Below are positions 1-46,529 of a stretch of DNA of 64,000 nucleotides, in pieces. Origin of the DNA: Takifugu bimaculatus (Eukaryota; Chordata; Actinopteri; Tetraodontiformes; Tetraodontidae); the NCBI GenBank assembly GCA_004026145.2, contig CP034986.1:14742304-14806303 (forward strand). Reading direction: 5' to 3'. How positions within the stretch are numbered: position 1 is the stretch's first letter; the number at the start of each line of letters is the position of its first letter. The position numbers and the translations under genes were made by a program. The notes beneath the pieces were generated by a model. It ran no database searches. It saw nothing but the letters and a program-made list of their open reading frames with translations, and was not told where the DNA came from.

Positions 1-2744
1 ATGCCACAGCAGGGTAACACCAGTCTGTATTCTTAAAGCTCAGTGGCCATCAGCTCTATTAGTTTAAGACAGAGGTTTATACACCCGTGCACGTCATCTG
101 GGAAATTCAGATTAAACCTTTACGTTCAGTCAGCACAGATATCTAACATGTCTTTTTCACATGGGCGGGCTACGAACACACATTCATCAAGACAGAGGGT
201 AGCTTTGTCCAGGTCCACAGGGCGCAAAGGTCCTCTGCCTCCTTTCAGATATGAGACTATGTACAAAATGGAGGGTCGCCCGTGAGATGAGCTTGAGTTG
301 TGGACGTGACGGACTCTGTGGTTGTTCGCGCGACCTCATTAAGTTCTTTCAAGGAGGCAAATAGGAACTTTAGTGAGAGTGTATAAAATGTGGAATGTGA
401 TGAGCGATTACATAAACCAGTAACATTCTAATTTAATTTGACTATAACATCTTGATGACCATTTGCTACTCCTTAGTTACTGTCACTGATGTTTTGGTGC
501 ACTTTTTCTATATTTTCATGTTGCCGTTCAATGGGTAAACTAGCATAACTCACCTTTATCTAGAATGTGTGCCTGCCACACGATCAAATGTATTACCTAG
601 TCTGACGGCAGGTTAACATCAGCCTCAGGGATGAATGAAATCCACCCATCTGAGGGTTTGGATGAGTAATCACTTAACTGAAAATAGAATGTGCTCAGAC
701 TGATGAGGGAACAGTAGTTCTGGACACTCACAGTGTCCTGTTTTACATGTCACTGCACGTGTGTGAGCAGCAATAAAATCTTATTGCGCTGGAATAATCA
801 GCTTTTGTGTAACATCTCTGTATTGTCTGAAGAAAAAAAAAACAGGATTAAGGACCCAGTCCTGTCCTGTCCACTAGTTCTGGGTGTGATGGTTTCCAGG
901 CCTTGGACCCAAGGTTGCAGTCTCTGATCCAGTTTCATTCTCTGACAAATGCAAATAAGGCCGGACATCTGCCATGTGGCCATTTTCTGTTCCCAAATGA
1001 AGTCTCAGTCTGGCAGGGCCCCACTGGCAGTGTTCACAGCATCCATGAAACAGCCAACAAGATCTTTGGATCATTGCTTGTTTTGCAAGCTTGAGGCAAA
1101 ATCTTCTTTTTGGGAAAATATGGCACTGCATCAACTGATCGTGACGCCAAATGTCAAGTTTAAACTAGTCATGTGCATTGATGGGCTGGCCTTGGTTCAT
1201 TTGAACAACAGCTGTGGTAAACGCGCCTAACTCGAACCCTAAAACCCTTAAACCCTAAAACCTTAGAACCACGGTACTGAGCAGAGATCTCACTTTGCTG
1301 TTCAAGGAACGCTGCCGCTTCAGCCAAATCAGTTTGATTTTTCCGGCTGAGCCTCTTTGTTCTCAGAATAATTTCCAGGAAGTTCTTGCTCAATATAATT
1401 GCATGGGAATTTATGACCAGATCCAGTTATTCATTGCTTGTAAAGTTATGTATAAAGTGGAAAATTTACAATCCATCTCTGTTTTGAGCTTCTGTGCTCC
1501 AGTTGTTGTGCTTCTTTACTGATAATCAAAAATTTTTTGGTTTCATAATTATGACTTTTTTATGTCTTAATCGTGAGTTTTTAATGTCATGATTTCATGA
1601 TTTCATGATTATGACTTATCTCAAAAACGTTTATTTTTGTTTACTGGCAGGAATGGGCTTCCATAGGGAGAGACGCCGGTGAAAAAACTTACATTTGTTT
1701 GTTTTTCTCACAGTTGTGTTAATTCCTTTGATAATACATTTGAGTTAATTGCTCTTTAATCTTTATGGAGATCATTTAATCAGTGGATTCTTCTAAAAAT
1801 AATCTTTTTCCAAGTAGTAGTAGAATGTAAAACACAGTATTGTGTGGATATACAATGTGGTGTAGTTTAGTATTTTAATATTTTTCAATGACTTTCAAAT
1901 GTCACTGTAGAGATTCTGTATTCATTTTGCAAACCTGCTTTTCATTGTTTTGACCCATTTTGGAGACAATTACCTGAAAGACTCCTTATTAGTGTGCAGC
2001 ATGTCCAAATAGTCGATAGTCTTCTGAAGCTACTGACTTGTTCTGAAGTTCCCCAGTTCTGCTGGTTGAAGTGAAGCCTGACAAAACTGTCACGGACGCC
2101 AGTAGTAGATGTGATGTTTTATGGACGTCTTGAGAGCCAAAAAGCGGCCTCAACGGCAGCTGTCTGAGTGCGTGACTGGTGGGTAAAGCCATTACAAATT
2201 AAAGAAACTGCAACCACTTTGGACTGTCAATGTAGATGTACCATCATAGGAAAAATAAGCCAGTGACAGAAAGATGCACAACGGCACTCCAGGAAAGACG
2301 GAGCTGTCCACAAAAGGTGCATTAGCGAAATGCAGCAAGACCCGTCACTTAGTTGTATCTGGTGTAATTAACATGGCAGCATGGCCTCTTCGCAGTCAAT
2401 TATTGTAAGTGTCGAACTGTAACTGGGAAAAAAAAAACAATTTGTCAGAAGTGACAAAGAGACTCTGATTAGAAAATATGTTGCTCCTGCAACCGGCCGT
2501 TCAGAGGAGATCAATACAGCGATCGAGAACTCTCAGCTGGGCTGTCCTATTACAGACCCTGCTTACTGATTAAAAAGTCATATTGTGTGATGTTTAAAAG
2601 CTTTATTTCAACCACAGCAGTGAGATAATGAACGAGGGAAACCTCTTTATCCGGAAACAATAGAAAGTTGGCTTCCGCTCAGTCAAAGAAAGAAAAGAAA
2701 TTGGCTGTTAAAGCACATAGCTGAGTTGTATTGAAAATATTTCC
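1..2744. other. Intergenic sequence downstream of xirp2
   Basis: No coding segment is supported: the open frames are short, lack family resemblance and overlap on both strands. A degenerate CCCTAA-like patch occurs at 1236-1262 and a small ATGATTTC repeat near 1590-1615. Otherwise nothing recognised. Confidence 0.6.
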
Positions 2745-2750
2745 TTTATT
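2745..2750 (-). terminator. xirp2: Polyadenylation signal for xirp2
   Basis: AATAAA on the minus strand (TTTATT on plus), about 137 bases past the xirp2 stop codon. It fits a short 3' UTR. Sequence match only. Confidence 0.6.
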
Positions 2751-2886
2751 TCTGCACACCAGGTGCATTCAAAGACATCAAACCGATGCGTACTGATTAT
2801 AGCAGAAACGTTCAACCGGAGCAGTTTGTCTCTCCATGGACATAGATCTGAAGGTATTGGCTGATTATGATGTAAATGGGATAAAT

Positions 2887-38127
<35,241 letters not shown>

Positions 38128-41100
38128 CGTTATAGAGACACCGAACCTGCCCTCCGATCACCTCTGTTGCCTCTGGACTTGGTGCCCTGAGGGGGAGTCG
38201 ACTGTGTGAGGAAGTGATGAGCGGGACATGCAGGAGTCGACTGGGAGGCTGTCTGAGCTGCACGCAGAAAGAGGAGGAGAAAAGGTTCACATAAAGCTTC
38301 TCCGTCGCTGATCTGCAGTAACGCACACGCAGATGAAACCAAGACTCATTCAAACTCATCCAGACACTTTCTGACATCAAGTAAAAAGGTCTCTCTGTCC
38401 TAATGTATTGGGTTTTGTAGCGTGGCTACATGTGAAGAACAAAAAAGCATGCAGGGAGTTCAGATTTGAGGCTTTCAGGAAGCAGATTAACAGCAACGCT
38501 TCGCCCATTCCTCACCCACCCATCCTGCCTTTAACACCAGAACAAATCATGGAAGGCCCATTCACAGCGGACGCTGCCACCCTGCCCCGCAGACGCGACC
38601 GGGGATGTTTGTCTTACTACCCCTTTTATATTTTCTTATTATAAGCCTTGCCCTGAAAGCAGAAGACAACAGGTTCTTCTCTCATCCAAACATCCATCAT
38701 GGTTGGGATGATTCCCAGCACACGGGGGTGCCGGACCATGTTAATCGAGATGAGACATTCACTGCCCTGCTCCTCAGTCAGGCTGAAAAAGATGGGCAGA
38801 GGTCAGACAATAAAGAGGAGCGATGGGATGACCCGGCAGAGGAAACCGTGGGTGACTGGCAACATGTGTCAAGAACGTAAACACAGCACATAAGGAGGGA
38901 GCGAGAGAGAGGAATCCTGATGAGCTAATCTCAAAGAATGAATGGTCAAGATACACATCTGACAGTCCTACACACACGGAGGCTTTAATCTCCAACAGCA
39001 GCAGATACATTATTCAAACAGGACCAAAGTGTCAGACTCAGACGGATCCCGTGTCCCCTGAAGCCAGCTGGTCTCCGCAGTTCCTCACAATGGGGAACAT
39101 ATACGCCCATACATCCTAACTGCAATAAAAAAGGTAAAAATGTTGGAAATATAATAGAATTGAGCAGAGTATTGGGTGGAATTCAGTGTGAGAGCAACAG
39201 TAAAGCCCCCCCCAACATGAATCAGCCCATCTTTACCAGAACCAGACAACATTTCAGCCCTGGTGGGTCTCCAGCCAGACTCCACGGTGAGGTACAGCAT
39301 TCAGGTTCTGTCTTGTTTCCTGCATAAAATGTTCCAAACAACTATATTTGCATGGCAGACTAGAACGTGATGCGAATCATCAAAGAAGTGTTTATTTGTT
39401 TAACTCACAAAGTCCAAAAGAGAAAGTATGCACATGCAATTAAAAGTCAACATTGATGCCCACTCGGATTAATGTGTTTACTTCCAGAGCCAAAAAGTCT
39501 TTCTTGTTTCCATGAAAAAGCCTGCAAACGCAAACAGACATCAAATGAACATCCCTCAACTTTGACATAAATTGAGATGAGAAAAACTGTCCAATGTTTG
39601 GAAAAGCTGCCCCGCGTTCCTCCGTTATTTGAGGTTGTTGAGAGAGCAGAGAAGGCACAAAAGGACGCCTGCATCCGTTTATGCTAATGTCTGTCTGGTT
39701 GTGTTTGCATTAGCTGTAAAGTGTATACGGTTAAGATCTATATGCAAAACCCCTTTACGTTAATTATAATTCAACATTTAAACAGATTAAATGTTTAATA
39801 GCCCTTCACTAGAGCCTTCGAACGCTAGCGTATAGCGGCTAAATGTTGTCACCACTAACCGACACGCGGTAGCTTCCCTCCCTGGGTCTGTATATTTTAG
39901 CCATTATTCCATATTTCTAATGACCTGATCAGCCCCACCAGTACTCTGGTTCTGTGTTCTAACAGGGGAGCAAAAAATTAAAAAATCTTCTCGCTTTAGA
40001 TGCATGAATGAGCTAGTTTTTTTCTCTAGAGATCATTTAAAATGTATGTTTTACATTCCATGTCAGAACACGAGTGCTGCAGGATAATTCCAACAGAGAC
40101 ATGCAGCAACATTTAGTTGTCAGCTGCTGACAAGATATTGCTCTTTATCCCCGCGTGTAGCGCTACGTCCACGCTAATGTGGCTCGCTAAGAATAATGAA
40201 AAGTTCCTCACTTTTGCATCTAAGGCTCATAAAACTCACTTCTCCTCATACCAATACAATGAAAGCCGTGCTTCTGTTAAATCCACTGCACCCTGCATGA
40301 GTTCCTCTTACGTCCCCTTTTATTGTCTGCTGCTTCACTATTTTATCAGCCACCTTTGTTTCTGTGGTTTTCAATGACACTGGAGCTGTCTGTTTTTTTC
40401 CTCTGTAGGATGTAGGAGTAGCTGCAGTTCCTGCTAAATTCTATATTAATGTTTCATACCAAATAAACTCTCTAGCCTCTTATTTCCTCCATTTACCAGA
40501 GAGCCTTTCAAGAGCTCTTAATGCCTGTAATTGCTCAAGATTAGATCTTTACCCACCAAACCAAATGTGATTACTGTGGCAGCAGAGTCAGGCCCGACTC
40601 GAATCCACCTGAAATACAAAAGCACCTCTGTTATTGTCCTCTGCGTTACAGCCTTTTGGTGTTCTCAGTGCTCAGTCGGGGTCTGCAGGTGAAAATTGCC
40701 ACATTTGCATTTTAAACATGTTAAATCTGAATGACCTTAATTGAACTGTAGTGAAACTCACCAAACACTTCCCTTCCTGCTGACTTTCCTGGCACGCGGG
40801 CAAACGGCCACCAATAAAGATCAAGTGTCAGCTACAGCGCTCCAGTTACAGGTTTGACTTCCTCCAGGACCAGGGGGGAAGTGGTGTCACAAGAGACTTG
40901 CATGCAGATGCATTTAATGAAATTACAGTCATTTGCTAATGTGGCTGTGCATTCGGCTGAACCGTACTGGTCTCTCTACTGTGTTTCAGAGGGCTACAAT
41001 GCAGTTTGAAATTGGCATTAAATGTTAATCTATATGGTTAGAAAAGCCCGTGTGGAAATATTGAGATCGCCCGTGGCAGTGTAGTTGGGTTGTTTGACTT

Positions 41101-42764
41101 GAGGCCTCGCCTGCAGCGCTCTTTAAAAATGCCAGACAGACGGGGATGCCATCTGTTCTCCTGACCAGTTCACTCTCTTCCTCATCCTTCGAAATGTGTG
41201 AAAAACGGACTGCATCACATTCATGGCAACTACAATATCATAGCCAGCTTTAAAGGGGTCAAGAAAAAATAAAAATAAAAACAAAATGTTTTGGTCTGCT
41301 GAGGAACTGCAGGGTGCAACATCTCTCAGCCATACACAGGCTGTATTTGGCTGTATTCTTGTGCAAACATAAAAGGTATATACAAGGCCGAACGCTGTTA
41401 AATGTAGTTTTATGACTGAGCTCCAGTATCCAGGGCAGATGATTTACGGGAGTTTCCATTGCTTTACTTTTAAAGTACAGGACTGCCCTCTGCTGGCGGA
41501 TATGTGAAAGTACAACTAGTGGTTATGAAATACTACAGCAACCATCATTCATTTATAACATTCATGCATGTTTTTATGTGGTTTGGAAGATATATATATA
41601 TATAAATTATTATGTCTAACCTAGTGTCATTTATTGGCCCATGAAGGATTACATTTAATTAAAACAACCGTCACTTCCTAATCAGTTTCATCATCTTTGG
41701 AGTAATTGAATCAAGATGTCATTAATCCATAAAGGAAAGAAATTTGTTCATCAAGTTCAAATCATGTATCACGTATTCCTGTGGTCACCAAACAAGAGAG
41801 AAAACTGGATAACTCTTCTCAGGCTTGTATGTGTATTTACTGTATATAAACTCTTGTCATGGTACAAAATAAATCATAAGGGTGGCTTTGTTTCTGTTAG
41901 GTATATGTTCAGTTTAAGCCCACATTAAAATCTAAATTTGTGGGAGTACTGTACAGTATCCTTTGCAAGTCACTGTTTCCCCAAGAGGTGAAGAAAGCTC
42001 TTCATCCCAGCTCTTTTCTGGTCTCACACACCTCCAGAAACACACACTCTGTGGGTCACAGAGCAGTTAGACAGCTAAGCCGCGTCTGTGTATCCCCGGG
42101 GAAACAATTACACCCGGCCAGGCAGCGGAGCTGGACAGGGGGCTGCTGGGAATTAATCATGGCTTATAACTCGGGCAGAAGCCGAAACTTTGTCACAGAG
42201 CAAGAGCTCGTCCTCCCACGATCTTCACGTCACAGGAATGGAAGAGAACTTCATGATTCATCCCACACCCCCGGTGTGGTGCATTCACATGCCATAAAGC
42301 TCTATGGATGCAGCCTCATTATATATTTTATCAATATATTCATGTGAGGAAAGCTTGTTTACACAAACAGGACAAAAAAAGCCTCTTCAATGCACTGAAT
42401 GCAACTATTACACAGATGAGTATAATGATGGTTGGTCCCTTTAAGAAAATAATGACAGAAAATGATGGTGGTTCCATGCGTTTAGGGTGGTTTTTCTCTG
42501 CAGGCACAGAATATAATCGCAAGAATCTTTGCATGCTCATCGATGTGGTTAAAGGCATTAAATTAATTCAGATGTGCAGATGGTTGTAGCATTCTCACAG
42601 ACGGACGGACGGACAGGAAGTAGCCGAGACAGTGCTAATGAGGAAAACATTGAATCTATTTTACAATAAATATGAATCATCAAATGATGAAAGCATCATC
42701 ATGGCTGAAATATGGCCCCCTCTGTTTAATTCGCTGTGCTGCCGTCTCTCTTTCTCTCTCTCGC

Positions 42765-42899
42765 TCACACACACGGGCACACACACACACACACACGGGC
42801 ACACACACACACACATGGGCACACACACACACACATGGGCACACACACACACGGGCACACACACACACATGGGCACACACACACACGGGCACACACATG
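42765..42899. repeat. CA tract with periodic CACGGG/CATGGG interruptions
   Basis: Roughly seven cassettes of (AC)4-8 separated by GGGC, giving a higher-order minisatellite-like pattern. It creates overlapping His/Thr-rich and Val/Cys-rich frames that are not genes. Confidence 0.95.
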
Positions 42900-43019
42900 C
42901 ACATGCAGCCCTCTTCCAGCTCATGCCTCAGTGGTGGGAGCTGCTCCATCCCAGCCCCCACCTCCCCACAACCCCTCTAGCTACCTCCTCCACCTACTCC
43001 CCCCTCCATCACCTCCATC

Positions 43020-43110
43020 CCTCCCTCCCCGCCTCCCTCTCCTGGCCGTTGCCATGGCGGCTGATTGGAAGGAGCGCTGTGTCTCTTCAGCACATTGCCG
43101 CTCCAGATTT
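43020..43110 (+). promoter_or_regulatory. Candidate promoter patch upstream of csrnp3
   Basis: A C/T-rich run (CCTCCCTCCCCGCCTCCC) is followed by GCCATGGCGGCTGATTGG. This combines an ATGGCGGC (YY1-like) motif with ATTGG (an inverted CCAAT box). It lies 3.3 kb 5' of the first csrnp3 coding exon, which has an acceptor in its 5' UTR and so needs an upstream exon. Motif reading only. Confidence 0.25.
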
Positions 43111-45691
43111 GTCAGGAGAAAACAAAATAAATCAGCACACCACCAACCCCCCCCATAAATAATGTCCTAAATGTCCAGTGAAAGGCGTCAAGTGTCGGCC
43201 AACACCTGCGACAATATTTATTTCATCTTTTTTCCATCTTAGCAGAGCACCATTTTGCTAAAAGACATTTCCTCCACCGTTGTCCTGCAGAACCCAAACC
43301 TCGATACTAATGAACCCTTATCTCAGCAATGTCATTGATATTTACATTAGATATTAATGGCACCATTATACACCTTCTATAATGTGTCTGGAAACAATAT
43401 TTATTAACAGACATATACAAAAAAAAACATGCAACTAGGTTAAATGTTTGAATTTGGACATTGATCAGGTCATCGTTTGCATGCATTATCTAATTGACTG
43501 CATTTGCTGTGCATGGTGGTATTGCACCATGCACACAAACACACACACCACACACACACGCACAACACATTGTTACTTAGCAACACGCAGTACAGAGTTA
43601 AAATTATCAGTCAGGTTGGACTCTAAGCTATCTGAAAACCACTTTTCTACTGGTGTTTCTCTATTCATACATTTTTAGTCAGTCCTCAGCCTCCCTGTGC
43701 AACAACCAGTCTATTCCATTATAACCAACCCACTGAGGGGAATATATGCAGGGGGGAAACACACACATATGCACTAATATTAACTTTGATCGGGCTAAAG
43801 GAGTTCATTCCTGGCTGTGGTCACCGAGTTTCCACCGTAATAAAGTAATATTAAAACTTTCTGAAAGAGGCATTAGTGTTGCTGGAGCCCACTCGGCTGC
43901 TGTCCCCTGGTCCTCGTTGGTAGCCACTGGAAATAAACTCCGTAGATCGTCTCCTGAGAAAATCACTGGTCTCGGCTGATTTGGAAGGAAGCTGCAACCC
44001 CAAACCGGTGCTGTTGGGCCGAGATTCGGTGGTTCCATTAGCTGCACGGCTAATTCAGCTAGCTTAAAAATAACTTTTATTTGTTTTACTCCCTTTTTTT
44101 TTACACTTTCATTCGTATCCAGTTGTTAAATCTTACACACAGGGTAACATTCCTTCTGTCAAGTCGTTGTCACCTTTTATCTTATGTGTCTAACGAATCA
44201 AACAAACTGTTTTTGCATGTTCTTACAAGACTAACATCTTCCTCAAAACGTTAGGATGCGTTCACTGACGGTATGTAAAATATTGCCACAGGTGTCGGTT
44301 ATGGATGACAGGCAGCTAATCTTCGCTCACTTCACCTAAACTAAAAATACTTAAAATAATCCTGCTACAGATTTAGGCTCTCCGAAAAACAGGTAATGCA
44401 TAACACCTTGCTATTCTTTAAAAACAAAATTAACATTAACAAAATTATTTTGACTGTTTATTTGAACTTTTCCCAGAATTTTAACGCACCATGAGGAAAA
44501 GACACAATAATCGTTTATAGTTTATATTCAAATATAACATGAACAAAAACTATTTTAATCAGTATTTGGTAGTTTATTTAATGCCATGTTCTTACTGTGT
44601 GATTGTGCAAAACAAAAAGTATAACAACTTTGTATCTGACTAGATAAGAATGCATTTTTACTTCCACCTGACCAGTATTAAAAATAAATCAAGAAGTTTT
44701 TGTTTTAGGAAATGTAATGGGACCCAGGAACAGGTTCAACGTTGGTGATTTGATGATTTTGAAAGGAACTTTGTTCTTCCAAAGATCAAAGCCACATGTG
44801 TCGTTCGTGGGTCCACTTTCAGTTTGAATTATAAATTAGCTTCAGCCACATTTCACATCAAAATCCAGATTACATCTGATCTATTAAACAACCTGCCAAA
44901 ATGAAGATATAAATGACACTGAACAAACAGTCCATGGGGAAAGTCTTGGTGACCTCTTGCTTTCATTCTTTTCATCTTTTTGCTTAAAAATTAAATGATG
45001 AGTTGTCAGTATGCTTAACAATGCTCTGCAAGACTGAAAAATATGGACTTGTGGCAAAATCTACAACACAATTTCCTCCCCAGCCCATCCATTTATACTA
45101 ATCTATTTCCCTGAGAGCTCAAAAGACTGGCTTCACCTCAGTCAAGCTCCAGTGCTCCAGCCGGCAGTGGCTTCAAGCTAACAAGTCTTTGTGAGGGGAG
45201 AGAGGGAGAGAAAAGAGAGAGAGAGAAGGTGCAGAGCAGGAGAGAGAGTTAACACGGTGAGCATAGAATGAGGGTGCAGGCGAAAACACACGAGCTCACA
45301 GTGACAGAGATGTGCTGTGCTGCACAATAGGCTGGGGAGAAGAGACAGAGGGAGAGAGAGAGAGGAAACAGGCAACATGGCAGCTCTCACTGCATCATCA
45401 CGACACATGAGGATGTTTGGCCGCTGCTGGTGAACAGTGTGTGATGCAGAGGCGAGAGTCGCAGACCTCCTGGAAACCAACGGCAAGCCAAAGGAAACAG
45501 GTCAGTGATGGACAAATGTGCATGCCTTCGCGCATGCAGAGAAGCCCATCCTGTGAGGTTTCAGCATGTCAGAGGATGGCGCTGATCTACGTTCGTCAAG
45601 AGCAATTCCTCTGTTGGCACCAAGGATGTGGGTATGTAAGGAGAGTAGGAGGCTGTGCATGCATGCAGGCATGTGAGAGGGCTTCTACATG

Positions 45692-45692
<1 letters not shown>

Positions 45693-45724
<32 letters not shown>
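45693..45724. repeat. GT microsatellite
   Basis: About 16 GT units. Confidence 0.97.
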
Positions 45725-45726
<2 letters not shown>

Positions 45727-46344
45727 ATGCGTTTGTGCTTTAATTGGAACTGGCAAAAAGAGCCCAAAGAGAGACATGTAGGTTAAAGAGACACGAGCAG
45801 ACAGCACAGGAAATCCTCCAGGAGCGTGCACATTGAGACGTTTCTCTGTATGTATGATGTATGTGTCCTTCAGTTCACGGAGGATCTCGAAAAGAAATTC
45901 GTCTAACGTTATCATCGGTTTTGTGGATGAAGAGAAATATATATTTGTGGTATATACATATATGTTAATATATCAAATATGGAGACCAGCAAGTACAAAC
46001 TGTAATATGGACATCAGGTAGACAAAGTGAGTGATGGTACTGCTGTGGATGCTAATAGGACGTTATCAGGAAGAAAGGGCAGGTAGCAAAAGATGAATGG
46101 ATGGATGGATAGAAAGAGGAAGGAGACAAAGCCTGTGAAAGGAAGCGCTTGGGCCAGCATTCAGCTCTGCTGCTGCATGTGATGTCATCACCAAACCAGT
46201 CCAAGCAGTAGCTACAACAGTTCTGACTAACGTTACATGGAGCTCTCCACGTTCAGACGTAAAGGAAGACACATTTAGCCCACCCAGATCCTAACATGAG
46301 GAGAATCAAACCGCCCATCAGCCTAATTTTCTCTTTGACTCCAG

Positions 46345-46529
46345 AAAAGCACTGGGAGTGACCAGTAGGAGGCGCCACACGATGAGCGGAATCCTGAAGA
46401 GGAAGCTGGAGGAGGGTCCGGCCCCTTACCTGGCTCTACAGGGTTCGGAGGACGATGACGTTTCCTGCAGCGACAGCGGCAATAGCAGCGACAGTCTGAA
46501 CCATCCCGTCCCGTCTGGACTGCTGGACT
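46345..46529 (+). CDS. csrnp3: csrnp3 coding exon 1 with 37 bases of 5' UTR
   Basis: An acceptor (TTTGACTCCAG|AAAAGC) precedes 46345, so an upstream non-coding exon exists. The ATG is at 46382 (MSGILKRK, the invariant CSRNP start). Donor GGACT|GTAAGG, phase 1. Confidence 0.88.

Larger units (their letters stand above)
38128..46344. other. Spacer between divergent xirp2 and csrnp3
   Basis: 8.2 kb with no supported coding exon. It should hold the xirp2 promoter (just right of 38127, minus), 5' non-coding exons of csrnp3, and shared regulatory DNA. It contains an interrupted CA/CACGGG tract (42765-42899), a GC-rich candidate promoter patch (about 43020-43110), purine-rich GA tracts (45190-45365) and a GT repeat (45693-45724). 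Confidence 0.55.

Noticed and set aside
41940..42347. 135-codon plus-strand open frame
   Set aside because: No family resemblance, average base composition, no splice or promoter context; length is within chance.
42632..43162. His/Thr-rich and Val/Cys-rich open frames
   Set aside because: Produced by the CA/GGGC repeat on both strands; no homology and no splice support.
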